A stretch of 47,593 nucleotides of DNA from Candidatus Krumholzibacteriia bacterium (lineage in GTDB: Bacteria; Krumholzibacteriota; Krumholzibacteriia; Krumholzibacteriales; Krumholzibacteriaceae), in NCBI GenBank assembly GCA_026387805.1, contig JAPLKY010000206.1, forward strand, positions 1-47,593, written 5' to 3'. The notes beneath the pieces are model-generated. The model was not told the origin of the DNA, did not search any database, and saw only the letters and a program-made list of their open reading frames with translations. Both the position numbers and the translations under genes were made by a program. This document shows, one piece after another, positions 34,818 to 42,855 of this stretch; position 1 is the first letter of the stretch, and each line of letters begins with the position of its first letter.

Positions 34818-35810
34818 TCACTCTTCGCCGGAAACGATGTTCATTGGGCACGGCGGTTCTGCACCCGCAAGAATATCGGATGGATCCATCAGATTCCTGC
34901 ACTCATACCCATATATGGTTTGTACCCCCCTCTTATCGCCGCAGGACATGGTCCGTCTGAATGTCGCGCCGAGATCAGTGCTCCAGAACATCGTTTCTGT
35001 CATGCACGAAGGGTCCGTCAAATCATCGAGGCCCCACACATGCCCGAACTCATGCGTTAACACGGATTGCAAATCGAACTTATTGCTCTCACCATTTATG
35101 CCCCATGGTTCCCCAGAGTCAACCGTCACATCAACCTCCGTCACGTATTCCCCGGAATGCCACGTGTAAGTCTGCGCTAGAATCCCGCCGAATTCATCGA
35201 TTGGAGCCGCGTAGACTGCATTATACCCATCGCGGGCTCTGCCCACGCTTCTGAGGTTCAAATCGTAGCTAAATCCAATCTTGGCGCAGCTATTCCAATG
35301 CCATTCGCTCATTGCGCGTATGGCGGTATTGTTCGATATGCTTGTCCAGCCAGGATCGAGATTCTTGAAGCTCGGAGCCATCGCAATATTGACCCATTTG
35401 ATGCCTGCTACTTTAGCCCAGATCTTCGGCAGGGCCCGCCAACAACTCGAATTGCTATTGCACGCCCTCTCGCTAACGGGAATGACTGCCCTGGCTGTCG
35501 CAGAAGCTCCATCGTCGTCTGTCACTGTGAGGCTCACGGCAAAGTTGCCGAGGCGTCCGATTCTCTTAACAACCGAGGCATCGCTCGACGCGCTCCCGTC
35601 GTCGAATTTCCACTGAACTCTTGCTATGCGACCATCCGGATCACTCGAGGGTGACGAATTAAATAATATGTCCTCATTAATATATGTAGGGGTCGAGTAA
35701 CTGAACTTGGCGACAGGATCCCTGTTTTCCGGTTCAGAGCACCCGTAAAGCTGGCCCAATATCACCAAGAGTATCAGAGCAAGTACCGCTTTCGCGAAAT
35801 TCGTATCCAT
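34818..35810 (-). CDS. PKD-domain lipoprotein with matrixin-like metallopeptidase domain
   Basis: 330 residues. Lipobox LYGC (Cys24). A PKD domain occupies about residues 30-112 ('DPVAKFSYSTPTYINEDILFN' to 'GNFAVSLTVTDDDGAS'). The peptidase domain carries HEFGHVWGLDD (His253, Glu254, His257, Asp263), the metzincin zinc motif with Asp in place of the usual third His, as in snapalysin-type enzymes. A Met downstream ('SCMTETMFW') fits the Met-turn. It probably degrades proteins at the cell surface. It starts 13 bases after the stop of the gene at 35824-36303, which forms an operon with it. Confidence 0.85.
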   Translation of the reverse strand: MDTNFAKAVLALILLVILGQLYGCSEPENRDPVAKFSYSTPTYINEDILFNSSPSSDPDGRIARVQWKFDDGSASSDASVVKRIGRLGNFAVSLTVTDDDGASATARAVIPVSERACNSNSSCWRALPKIWAKVAGIKWVNIAMAPSFKNLDPGWTSISNNTAIRAMSEWHWNSCAKIGFSYDLNLRSVGRARDGYNAVYAAPIDEFGGILAQTYTWHSGEYVTEVDVTVDSGEPWGINGESNKFDLQSVLTHEFGHVWGLDDLTDPSCMTETMFWSTDLGATFRRTMSCGDKRGVQTIYGYECRNLMDPSDILAGAEPPCPMNIVSGEE

Positions 35811-35823
35811 ATTATCTCTCCTC

Positions 35824-36303
35824 CTATTCCTTTGTCATTATCTTGACTCGCGCCATATATGCCCGGACGCTTTCGCCTGATTCCTGAATGACATCATGTA
35901 CAATTGAGTACTTGCCCTGGGCCCCGTGCTTGACCCCGACCTTCCCGTTTGCTTGTGTTTCAAGATAGAGCAGCACTTCTTCGCCAAGTTCAAAGGTCGG
36001 TACATCGCTCACGATCAACCCAATATCTCCAATATGCCCGCCGACCACTGTAATTTTAACGAGAGTCACTTGTGGGTCGCCCTTAATGCACTTGTTGATT
36101 TGAACGGTATAGTCGGTGAAAATGAGCGCCCCGTCTTCGCTCCAGTAGCATTGCTTCCCGATCACCTTGCCGATGACAATCCCGCTGGATCTCTTTATCA
36201 GTTGCGCCTCCGGAACCTTCACCATGAGCGAATATGCTGATTGGGTTGCCATGACTATCGCCGCGCTTGCCAGAAGGATGATCCTAGAAATCCTCAAATT
36301 CAT
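35824..36303 (-). CDS. Secreted beta-domain protein, partner of the matrixin-like peptidase
   Basis: 159 residues from the ATG at 36303, which follows GGGAGG; the open frame to 36339 has no start signal. Signal peptide to about residue 26. The rest ('RSSGIVIGKVIGKQCYWSEDGALIFTDYTVQINKCIKGD', 'VVGGHIGDIGLIVSDVPTFELGEEVLLYLE', 'AQGKYSIVHD') resembles a beta-domain that I recall being fused to or encoded beside matrixin-like peptidases in Eisenbacteria-like genomes; I give this from memory without a search. It could be a chaperone, inhibitor or targeting part. It is the first gene of the pair. Confidence 0.65.
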   Translation of the reverse strand: MNLRISRIILLASAAIVMATQSAYSLMVKVPEAQLIKRSSGIVIGKVIGKQCYWSEDGALIFTDYTVQINKCIKGDPQVTLVKITVVGGHIGDIGLIVSDVPTFELGEEVLLYLETQANGKVGVKHGAQGKYSIVHDVIQESGESVRAYMARVKIMTKE

Positions 36304-36494
36304 AACAGCCTCCCTCGAATTGACTGGACCGCTAATCAAGAATTGCTCTCCCTCTGCCTTAGATAACGATCATAAGCGGGGGGTTTCGGAGAAAGAAATT
36401 CGAGCACAATCAAATCAGAGTCGCGTTAGGATCAAGAACCGATGGAGGCGGCTTTGATGGGGGAAAACGTTCGTGTGTGACGCAACCAAAGTGA

Positions 36495-36545
36495 GGTTCA
36501 TAGCCTCGGCGTGGAGATCCGTTCTCCTCGGCGAGGCTATGAACC
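36495..36545 (-). terminator. Long perfect 14-bp hairpin downstream of the 36569 gene
   Basis: GGTTCATAGCCTCG at 36495-36508 pairs exactly with CGAGGCTATGAACC at 36532-36545. The loop holds a smaller GGAG/CTCC stem. It starts 24 bases past the stop at 36569, in a position suited to terminating the minus-strand transcript. Confidence 0.5.
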
Positions 36546-36568
36546 CGGAGAACTACCGTGAAAGCCTG

Positions 36569-36901
36569 CTAGTATCTGATGGTGATTTCCTTTCCCTTCA
36601 ACACCATAGGCCGCTTGAGGATAAGCTCGCTTGCGGAAAAGTAGTTCGTCGACCCCGGCTTGAAAATGAGCGTTGTTCCGCTCGCTGCTTTTAATATTGC
36701 TTCCTCTATGTTTTGGTAGGGATTGTCGGGGGTGCCATCGCCGCCATCGCTCGCACCAACGAACTTGACGCCAGTCTCGGGAGCAGCTCTAATGATGTTG
36801 TGCTGCCCTTGGTAGTTCAACGTTTTTGGAATACTCGCTGCCCAGCTGAAAGAACTCGCTGTTACCGTCAGCGCTACCATAATGAAGAGTATCCGCTTCA
36901 T
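36569..36901 (-). CDS. Small secreted protein resembling the start of a beta-helix protein
   Basis: 110 residues from the ATG at 36901, preceded by AGGAGGAGG. Signal peptide (MKRILFIMVALTVTASSFSWA), then 'SIPKTLNYQGQ', a common opening in FCB exported proteins, then 'GDGTPDNPYQNIEEAILKAASGTTLIFKPG', which matches the entry rung of DUF1565/NosD beta-helix proteins. No further rungs follow, so it is either a minimal protein or a truncated gene. The open frame upstream to 37408 belongs to the broken gene next to it. Confidence 0.6.
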   Translation of the reverse strand: MKRILFIMVALTVTASSFSWAASIPKTLNYQGQHNIIRAAPETGVKFVGASDGGDGTPDNPYQNIEEAILKAASGTTLIFKPGSTNYFSASELILKRPMVLKGKEITIRY

Positions 36902-36967
36902 GACCTCCTCCTTCTTTGGTCCATAGCAGCCAACTTCAATTTGATCAAACGCTTTCACCAAAGCTAG

Positions 36968-37505
36968 ACGCAGAAGAATCATCTTCCGATGACCGATAAA
37001 CTTGCCCGCGCGCATTTCACAGAAATAGATCCCCCGAGGAAACACTGACTCCGTGCGAATCCCTGCCGTCCCCCTGAACGCTTCTCTCTCCAGCTTCTTC
37101 TGCGGAATCCCGCAGGAGCTTTGCCCGCTGGCCGGCGACATTGAAGATCGCAATGACGACCCTGGATCGTTCCGCAAGGCTATATTGAATTTTCGTGCTG
37201 GGATTAAATGGATTCGGGAAATTCTACCGAAGGCAGAACACCCTCGGCGCAGTAAGCTCCACATCGGTTGTTGCCGTCTGCAGCCGAGGATTCCAGAATC
37301 CTGCAAATTGGATCGATCGGGATCCCGTGCTTGTGCTGGCGATTGCTTGCCCGAGCGACCCATAGAGCCTGATATCCCCACCCGCTGCGGGGCAATTACC
37401 CTCTCCATTCAGGCCGCAACTTCCTATCCTTTCTTCGGCCGCGAAAGCTGAGCTGGCAAAGATAGCAAGGCCGAGAAGACCGACAATTCTTCTCAGATCT
37501 AACAT
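36968..37505 (-). pseudogene. Broken gene for a secreted protein with FlgD/T9SS-type sorting domain
   Basis: The gene starts at an ATG at 37505 after GGAGGTG and encodes a signal peptide and the 'IRLYGSLGQAIASTSTGSRSIQFAGFWNP' type region that precedes sorting tails. Translation then meets a TAG at 37224-37226, and the same frame continues NFPNPFNPSTKIQYSL, the usual QNYPNPFNPST motif with Q mutated to a stop. Further on the frame shifts within a run of five G (37031-37035 on the plus strand): after 'HGVSVSS' the tail continues as 'GIYFCEMRAG' to 'HRKMILLR' in another frame, and no stop follows. At least two lesions make it non-functional in the usual code. Confidence 0.8.
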
Positions 37506-37799
37506 GCTGCACACCTCCTTCTTATCTTTATGCCCGACTGACATTCTCTTTTCAGCGAACCTCCTCTACTCGCATAGGTTCAACGTACTGGCATTCAATG
37601 AGAATGTGACTTTCTTCGCTCAGTAACGGTTATTGCCTTGCCATTTCGGAGCCGCACAAAGAACCACCACCTCTTGATATCTGATTCGATGAGCTCCCCA
37701 GAGAGAGACCCAGGACAACTTAACCTGAGCTTCAATGGAAATGCGGGATTTCAAAGCGACCGCAAATGTGGGGGCTAAAAGTACTGCCCCAAGCGGCTC
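37506..37799. other. Intergenic region between broken gene and ABC operon end
   Basis: About 290 bases that separate the lower-G+C accessory part from the high-G+C exporter operon. I see no gene, terminator or repeat in it. Confidence 0.4.
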
Positions 37800-38927
37800 C
37801 TATGACGCCCTCTTGTGGAACCGCAAGGTCGCAAACCCGAACACGCAGACGCCGATGATGAGCAGCGCTCGCAGCTCCGGCCAGAGGACGCCGAGCCCTC
37901 CCCCTTTGAGGAAGATCTCGCGGTTGATCGCGATGAAGTAGCGCAGCGGATTGATGACCGTGATCATCTGCACGGCGCGGGGCATGTTCTCGATCGGATA
38001 GAAGAGGCCGCTGAGCAGGATGAATATCTGAAGGAAGAACCACGTGATGAAAAGCGCCTGCTGCTGCGTGCCGGCCAGGGTCGAGATGAGGACGCCGAGG
38101 CCGAGGGTGGCAAGGATGAAGGTGAATGCGAGGAGCGCGAGAAGGGCGACGTTACCGACGATCGGAATGTGGAACCAGAGAACGCCCACCGTCGTCGCGA
38201 GCGCCATCTCGGCGATGCCGAGCATGGCGAAGGGGATCGTCTTTCCGGCGATGATCTGCCAGGGCTTGAGCGGCGTCACGAGGAGCTGCTCGAGAGTCCC
38301 CGATTCCCGCTCCTTGACGATGGCGAGTCCCGTGAGCAGCATCGTGATGATCGTGAGAAGTATCGCGATGATTCCCGGGATCATGAAATAGACGCTCTTG
38401 AGCTCGGGGTTGTACCAGATGCGCGTCTCCGGCTCGATGAAGCGCATGGCGCGGGAGATCGAAGGCGAGCGGGCGAACCCTTCGGTCGCCCGATCGCTCG
38501 CGAACCGGTAGAGTATCCTGCTGCAGTAGCCGAGCGCGATCCCGGCCGTGTTCGAATTCTGCCCGTCGAGAAGGATCTCCACCTCGGTCGGCTTTCCTGT
38601 CTCCAGGCTCCGCCCGAAGTGCTTCGGAATGACGACCGCGAGCACCGCCTCGCCGCGTCGCAGGTACCCCTCGATTCCCTTTCCCGGGTCGGCTATCCGC
38701 TTCACGACGAAGTGCTCGTTGTGCGCGAAGCGATCGACGAGCCCGCGGCTCGCGCTCGTCGCGTCGCGGTCGATCATGAGCAGCGCCACGTTCTTGACGT
38801 CGAAGGTCACCGCGTATCCGAGGATGAAGAGCTGCAAGATCGGCATGAGAAAAACGATGCGCAGCATCATCGGGTCCCGGAAGACCTGCCGGAGCTCCTT
38901 GCGCACGAGATGGAGAACGCCTTTCAA
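37800..38927 (-). CDS. ABC-2 type permease subunit, YbhR-like
   Basis: 375 residues. One N-terminal membrane helix ('MLRIVFLMPILQLFILGYAV') precedes a large extracytoplasmic loop (about 45-175). Five further helices follow at the C-terminal half, including 'SVYFMIPGIIAILLTIITMLLTGLAIVKERESGTLEQLLVTPL', the hallmark ABC-2 segment, written here in short as KERESGTLEQLLVTPL. It pairs with the other permease and two ATPases as a Ybh-type exporter of hydrophobic compounds or ions. It overlaps the upstream permease gene by 4 bases. Last gene of the operon. Confidence 0.9.
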   Translation of the reverse strand: MKGVLHLVRKELRQVFRDPMMLRIVFLMPILQLFILGYAVTFDVKNVALLMIDRDATSASRGLVDRFAHNEHFVVKRIADPGKGIEGYLRRGEAVLAVVIPKHFGRSLETGKPTEVEILLDGQNSNTAGIALGYCSRILYRFASDRATEGFARSPSISRAMRFIEPETRIWYNPELKSVYFMIPGIIAILLTIITMLLTGLAIVKERESGTLEQLLVTPLKPWQIIAGKTIPFAMLGIAEMALATTVGVLWFHIPIVGNVALLALLAFTFILATLGLGVLISTLAGTQQQALFITWFFLQIFILLSGLFYPIENMPRAVQMITVINPLRYFIAINREIFLKGGGLGVLWPELRALLIIGVCVFGFATLRFHKRAS

Positions 38928-40087
38928 GCGCGCCCCCCCTTCGCGCCGAGCTTCAGGCTGAACCGCTTCACCGCGAGAATCATGAGAATGAGGCCGATGC
39001 CGACGAGCGCCGCGCCGTGCATCCAGAGATCCGGGAGCGTGCTCCCCTTGAGCATCACCCCTCTGATGATGACGAGGAAATGCGTCGCGGGAAGAACGAG
39101 CGACACGAGCTGGAGCACGCGTGGAATGCTCGCTATCGGGAAGATGAATCCCGAGAGCATGATCGTCGGAAGGAGCGTGAGCATCAGGGAGAGCATCATG
39201 GCGACCTGCTGCGTCGAGACGAGCGTCGATATGAGGATGCCGAGCGCGAGCGCGGTGAATAGGTAAAGAAGACAGTAGAGCATCAGGGCGGCTGCCGAGC
39301 CCGTGAAGGGCACCTTGAACCAGAAGTGCCCTACCGCCACGATCATCATCGCGATCGAGAACGCGAGCACGAGATACGGGAGCGTCTTCCCCGCGATCAC
39401 CTCGAACGGACGAATCGGGCTCACGAGGATCTGCTCCATCGTCCCCGTTTCTTTTTCGCGCGCGATCGTGACGGACGTCAGCAGCGCCCCGAGCATCATC
39501 ATGACGATCGCGACGAGCCCCGGCACGATGAAGTTGGTCGAATCGAGCGTGCGGTTGTAGAACACGACCGGCCTCGCCGCGATGAGCGGCGCGGCGCCGG
39601 CGCCCTGCGCGCCCGCGGCGGCCCGGCCCTCTCCCGCGCCCCCGGCCCCGGCCGAATGCGTCGCGATGAACGCCTCGAGATAGTTCTGCACGATCGAGGC
39701 GCTGTTCGCGTCGCTTCCGTCGATGACGATTCCCACCGTGGCGCGACGCTCGCGCTCGAGCTCTCTCGCGAAGTCCCGGGGAATGATCACCCCCGCGCGG
39801 ATCACGCGCCGCTCGAACAGGCGCTCCGTTTCCTCAGGATTCTCGCAGCGGGCGACGACGGAGAAGTAGCTCGACGCGTCGATCGCCGCGACGAGCTCCC
39901 GACTCTGGGGCGTGCGGCTCAGGTCGCAGACGCCGAGGCGGACGTCTTTCAGATCGAGATCGATCGCGTAGCCGAAGAGGAACATCATCACGTTCGGCAG
40001 CATGAAGATGATCCAGAGCGATCGCGGGTCGCGGAGGATGTGCTTGAACTCTTTCCGCGCGAGCGGCGGTATCCGTGAACCCATCAT
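38924..40087 (-). CDS. ABC-2 type permease subunit, YbhS-like
   Basis: 387 residues from the ATG at 40087, which overlaps the ATPase stop as ATGA; the longer open frame upstream is antisense noise. Same layout as its partner: an N-terminal helix ('LWIIFMLPNVMMFLFGYAI'), a large external domain, then five helices with the AREKETGTMEQILVSPI motif of ABC-2 permeases. Between about residues 165-185 lies an Ala/Gly-rich low-complexity linker ('SAGAGGAGEGRAAAGAQGAG') not found in its partner. The heterodimeric pair probably forms the transmembrane pore. Confidence 0.9.
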   Translation of the reverse strand: MMGSRIPPLARKEFKHILRDPRSLWIIFMLPNVMMFLFGYAIDLDLKDVRLGVCDLSRTPQSRELVAAIDASSYFSVVARCENPEETERLFERRVIRAGVIIPRDFARELERERRATVGIVIDGSDANSASIVQNYLEAFIATHSAGAGGAGEGRAAAGAQGAGAAPLIAARPVVFYNRTLDSTNFIVPGLVAIVMMMLGALLTSVTIAREKETGTMEQILVSPIRPFEVIAGKTLPYLVLAFSIAMMIVAVGHFWFKVPFTGSAAALMLYCLLYLFTALALGILISTLVSTQQVAMMLSLMLTLLPTIMLSGFIFPIASIPRVLQLVSLVLPATHFLVIIRGVMLKGSTLPDLWMHGAALVGIGLILMILAVKRFSLKLGAKGGRA

Positions 40088-40818
40088 GCGCCCCTCACGA
40101 GCTGAATGAACACGTCCTCGATCGAATGCGCGCCGTGGCGCGCCTTGAGCTCGGCCGGCGAGCCGAGGCTCACGATCTTCGCCGCATGCATGACGCAGAG
40201 CCGGTTGCAGTACTCCGCCTCGTCCATGTAGTGCGTCGTCACGATGATCGTCACGCCATCCGCAGCGAGAGCGTTGATGAGCTCCCAGAATCGGCGGCGC
40301 GCGATCGGATCGACCCCCGAGGTCGGCTCGTCGAGAAAGACGATCGCCGGCTTGTGCAGGATCGCGGCGCCGAGCGCGAGCCTCTGCTTGAAGCCAAGGG
40401 GGAGCGCCGCGGTGCGCCGGTCGAGCCATTCCCCGAGACCCAACGCCTCGTCCAGCTCGGCCGTCCGCTCCTCGACCCGGGCGCGGCCCAGGCCGTAGAC
40501 GCCTCCGAAGAACTGCAGGTTCTCCTTCACGGTGAGGTCGTTGTAGAGGGAGAATCGCTGGGACATGTAGCCGATGCTCTTCTTGATCATCTCGAACTGC
40601 GCGTTTATGTCCCAGCCGCCGACCGTGCCGCCGCCGGAAGTAGGGCGGAGCAGCCCCGTGAGCATCCGGATCGTCGTCGTCTTCCCCGCGCCGTTCGCGC
40701 CGAGGAGGCCGAAGATCTCCCCCGCGCGGACCTCGAAGGAGACGCGATCGACCGCGACGAAATCGCCGAAGCTTTTCGCGAGATTCTTCACGACGACGGA
40801 GCGCTCGTTCATGCTCAC
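40084..40818 (-). CDS. ABC transporter ATP-binding protein, second of two
   Basis: 244 residues. Walker A GANGAGKTT (about 40-48), Walker B IVFLDEP, D-loop SGVDP, H-loop TTHYMDEAEYCN. The ABC signature reads LPLGFKQR in place of LSGGQ, so this may be the less active half of an asymmetric ATPase pair. In E. coli YbhF the two ATPase halves are one fused chain; here they are two genes. It overlaps both neighbours by 4 bases. Start ATG at 40818; an ATG at 40812 is an alternative. Confidence 0.9.
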   Translation of the reverse strand: MSMNERSVVVKNLAKSFGDFVAVDRVSFEVRAGEIFGLLGANGAGKTTTIRMLTGLLRPTSGGGTVGGWDINAQFEMIKKSIGYMSQRFSLYNDLTVKENLQFFGGVYGLGRARVEERTAELDEALGLGEWLDRRTAALPLGFKQRLALGAAILHKPAIVFLDEPTSGVDPIARRRFWELINALAADGVTIIVTTHYMDEAEYCNRLCVMHAAKIVSLGSPAELKARHGAHSIEDVFIQLVRGA

Positions 40819-41735
40819 TCCCGCATGAGAGAGACGAACGTATCTTCGACGCCGGGGGGTATCTCCCGGCTATGCGACACGACGCCGCCCTGCCGCATCG
40901 TTTCGAGAAGGGCGCCGACCTCCTCCCGGCTACGCCCAAGCGCGAGCACCTGGACGGCGTCGCCGAGGATTCTCACGAGCTCGGGCTCAACCGCGTTCTT
41001 GAGCCGCGTCGATATAGCCTGGAGATTCGGCCCCTCGACCGAGAACACCGTTCCGCGGAAGAGCGCCGTGATCTCGCCGACGGTTCCCGAGGCGAGAATC
41101 CTGCCCTTGTGAATGAACACCATGTGCCGGCAGAGCGAGGCTTCGTTCATATACGGCGTCGAGACGACGACCGTCACGCCCTGCGCGCGCAGCCTTTCGA
41201 GCATATCCCAGAAATCGCGGCGCGACACGGGGTCCACTCCCGTCGTCGGCTCGTCGAGGACGAGAACCCGAGGTGTATGGACGAGCGCGCACGAGAGGGC
41301 GAGCTTCTGCTTCATCCCGCCGGAGAGCGCCCCCGCGCGCCGCTTCACGAAGGGACCGAGGCGGCTGAAGTCGAGGAGCTCCTCGGTTCTCGCGACGCGC
41401 GCCTCCTTCGCGACTCCGAAGAGATCGGCGAAGAATCTGATGTTCTCGGCGACGGTGAGGTCCGAATAGAGGGAGAAATGCTGCGGCATATAGCCGATTG
41501 CTTCCCGCACGCGCGCGGCCCCGGAGCGCACCGGGAAGCCGAGCACCCACGCCTCTCCCTCATCGGCATCGATGAGGGACGTGAGGATGCGCATGAGCGT
41601 CGTTTTGCCCGCGCCGTCGGGCCCGATGAGCCCGAACATCTCGCCGCGCTCGACGGCGAAGCTCACCGATGAGAGCGCGACCGCGGCGCCGTGGCTTTTC
41701 GAGATGCCTTCGACCCGGATGGCGGGGTCGTTCAT
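40815..41735 (-). CDS. ABC transporter ATP-binding protein, first of two
   Basis: 306 residues from the ATG at 41735, overlapping the membrane fusion protein stop by 4 bases (ATGA); the frame further upstream is antisense noise. Walker A GPDGAGKTT (38-46), signature LSGGMKQK, Walker B VLVLDEPTTGVDP. The switch region reads STPYMNEASLC, with Pro/Tyr where the H-loop His usually lies, as in other YbhF-like N-terminal halves with 'TPYMDEA'. The C-terminal ~90 residues form an extra domain. With the second ATPase gene it energises the Ybh-type exporter. Confidence 0.9.
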   Translation of the reverse strand: MNDPAIRVEGISKSHGAAVALSSVSFAVERGEMFGLIGPDGAGKTTLMRILTSLIDADEGEAWVLGFPVRSGAARVREAIGYMPQHFSLYSDLTVAENIRFFADLFGVAKEARVARTEELLDFSRLGPFVKRRAGALSGGMKQKLALSCALVHTPRVLVLDEPTTGVDPVSRRDFWDMLERLRAQGVTVVVSTPYMNEASLCRHMVFIHKGRILASGTVGEITALFRGTVFSVEGPNLQAISTRLKNAVEPELVRILGDAVQVLALGRSREEVGALLETMRQGGVVSHSREIPPGVEDTFVSLMRE

Positions 41736-42649
41736 TTGAGGTGCACCTCGGCGGGCATGCCGATCTTGAGCACGCCGGGGGGATTCTCGATCGAGACCTT
41801 GACCGCGTAGACGAGCTCCGCGCGCGCGTCCTTCGTCTCGACGTTCTTCGGCGTGAACTCCGCTTCGGGGGAAACCCACGAGACCTCCCCGGCGAGCGGC
41901 TCCGGATGAGCGTCGACGCGCACCTCCGCGGCGCTCCCGACGGCGAAGAGCCCGAGGTCCCTTTCAGACACGTATACCTTGATCCAGAACCTCTTCGTGT
42001 CGGCGATCTTGAAGACGGCGCTCCCCGTCGCCACGACTTCCCCGGACTCGACGTACTTCTCCGTGACGACGCCCGCGAGCGGAGCGATCACGGCGCCGTC
42101 TCGGATCTGTCTGTCGAGGAGCGCGATCGAAGCGCGGACCGTCTCCTCGCGGGCGTCGAGCGTCGCGCCCTGCGCCTTTGCCGATTCGAGCTGGCTCTGC
42201 GCCACGCGGTATTTTGTGTTGGCGTCGTCGTATTGCTGCTGCGTGGCCGTGCCCTGTTCGAAGAGCGCCGAGATGCGCCGGTAGCTCTTCTCGATATTCT
42301 CGAGATTGTCGGCGGCCTGCCTCACCGTTTCGGCGACGGGCTTCCGGTTCGCCCGTATCTCCTCGACGCTCGCGAGGAGCTGCCGGCGCTGGAGCATGAG
42401 CTTCTCGACGTCGATCAGCGCGAGCGTATCGCCGGCCGCGACGGCGTCCCCTTCGTCCTTCGCGAGCCGGAGAATCTGCCCGGCCGTCTGCGCCGCGACC
42501 GTGACCTCGGTCGCCTCGAGCGTCCCGGACCCCGCGAATCCCTGCTGTTTCTTCCCGCCGCAGCCGGAGAGGCCCCCGAACAGAAGAGCCCCGCATGCCG
42601 CAACCAGAAGCCCGGCCGCGATTCGCCGGCCAATGCCCGTGAGATTCAT
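41732..42649 (-). CDS. HlyD-family membrane fusion (adaptor) lipoprotein
   Basis: 305 residues. AAGGAG precedes the ATG. Lipobox GLSGC (Cys30). Architecture: a split biotinyl-lipoyl domain ('GSGTLEATEVTVAAQTAGQILRLAKDEGD' at about 42-70 and 'VIAPLAGVVTEKYVESGEVV' at about 196-215) around a long coiled-coil hairpin (about 85-180), then a beta-barrel domain. It is the YbhG-like adaptor that connects an inner-membrane pump to an outer-membrane channel. First gene of the five-gene operon with 4-base overlaps throughout; no outer-membrane TolC gene is in the window. Confidence 0.9.
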   Translation of the reverse strand: MNLTGIGRRIAAGLLVAACGALLFGGLSGCGGKKQQGFAGSGTLEATEVTVAAQTAGQILRLAKDEGDAVAAGDTLALIDVEKLMLQRRQLLASVEEIRANRKPVAETVRQAADNLENIEKSYRRISALFEQGTATQQQYDDANTKYRVAQSQLESAKAQGATLDAREETVRASIALLDRQIRDGAVIAPLAGVVTEKYVESGEVVATGSAVFKIADTKRFWIKVYVSERDLGLFAVGSAAEVRVDAHPEPLAGEVSWVSPEAEFTPKNVETKDARAELVYAVKVSIENPPGVLKIGMPAEVHLK

Positions 42650-42818
42650 CCGTTCCGCTCCTTGTCATATTCCATATTTCGTACCCTGCGCTCGGGCCTC
42701 GATCTGAAGCTCCGAGGTTCTCGCCTCCTGCCTCATGCGCGAATAATAGCGCACTCCCCGCGCCGCAAGAAAGCGATTATCTTGCCCTCGCCGCGGTCAT
42801 CCCCGATGTTCGAGTGCT

Positions 42819-42846
42819 TTGCCGCGGCGCTTGCCTGTGCTAGAAT
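42819..42846 (+). promoter_or_regulatory. Putative promoter of polX, leaderless layout
   Basis: TTGCCG (42819-42824) and TAGAAT (42841-42846, 5/6 to the -10 consensus) are 16 bases apart. The -10 box ends 9 bases before the polX ATG at 42856, so the transcript would start at or next to the ATG. Confidence 0.45.
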
Positions 42847-42855
42847 CGAGGGCGT

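Noticed and set aside
36968..37505. Recoding of TAG as a sense codon
   Set aside because: TAG is used as a normal stop by several intact genes here (for example at 18894 and 33263), and the same gene also has a frameshift, so decay or sequencing error is simpler.
37815..39266. 483-codon plus-strand frame
   Set aside because: It is antisense to the ABC permeases and has the low-complexity charged composition of a shadow frame.
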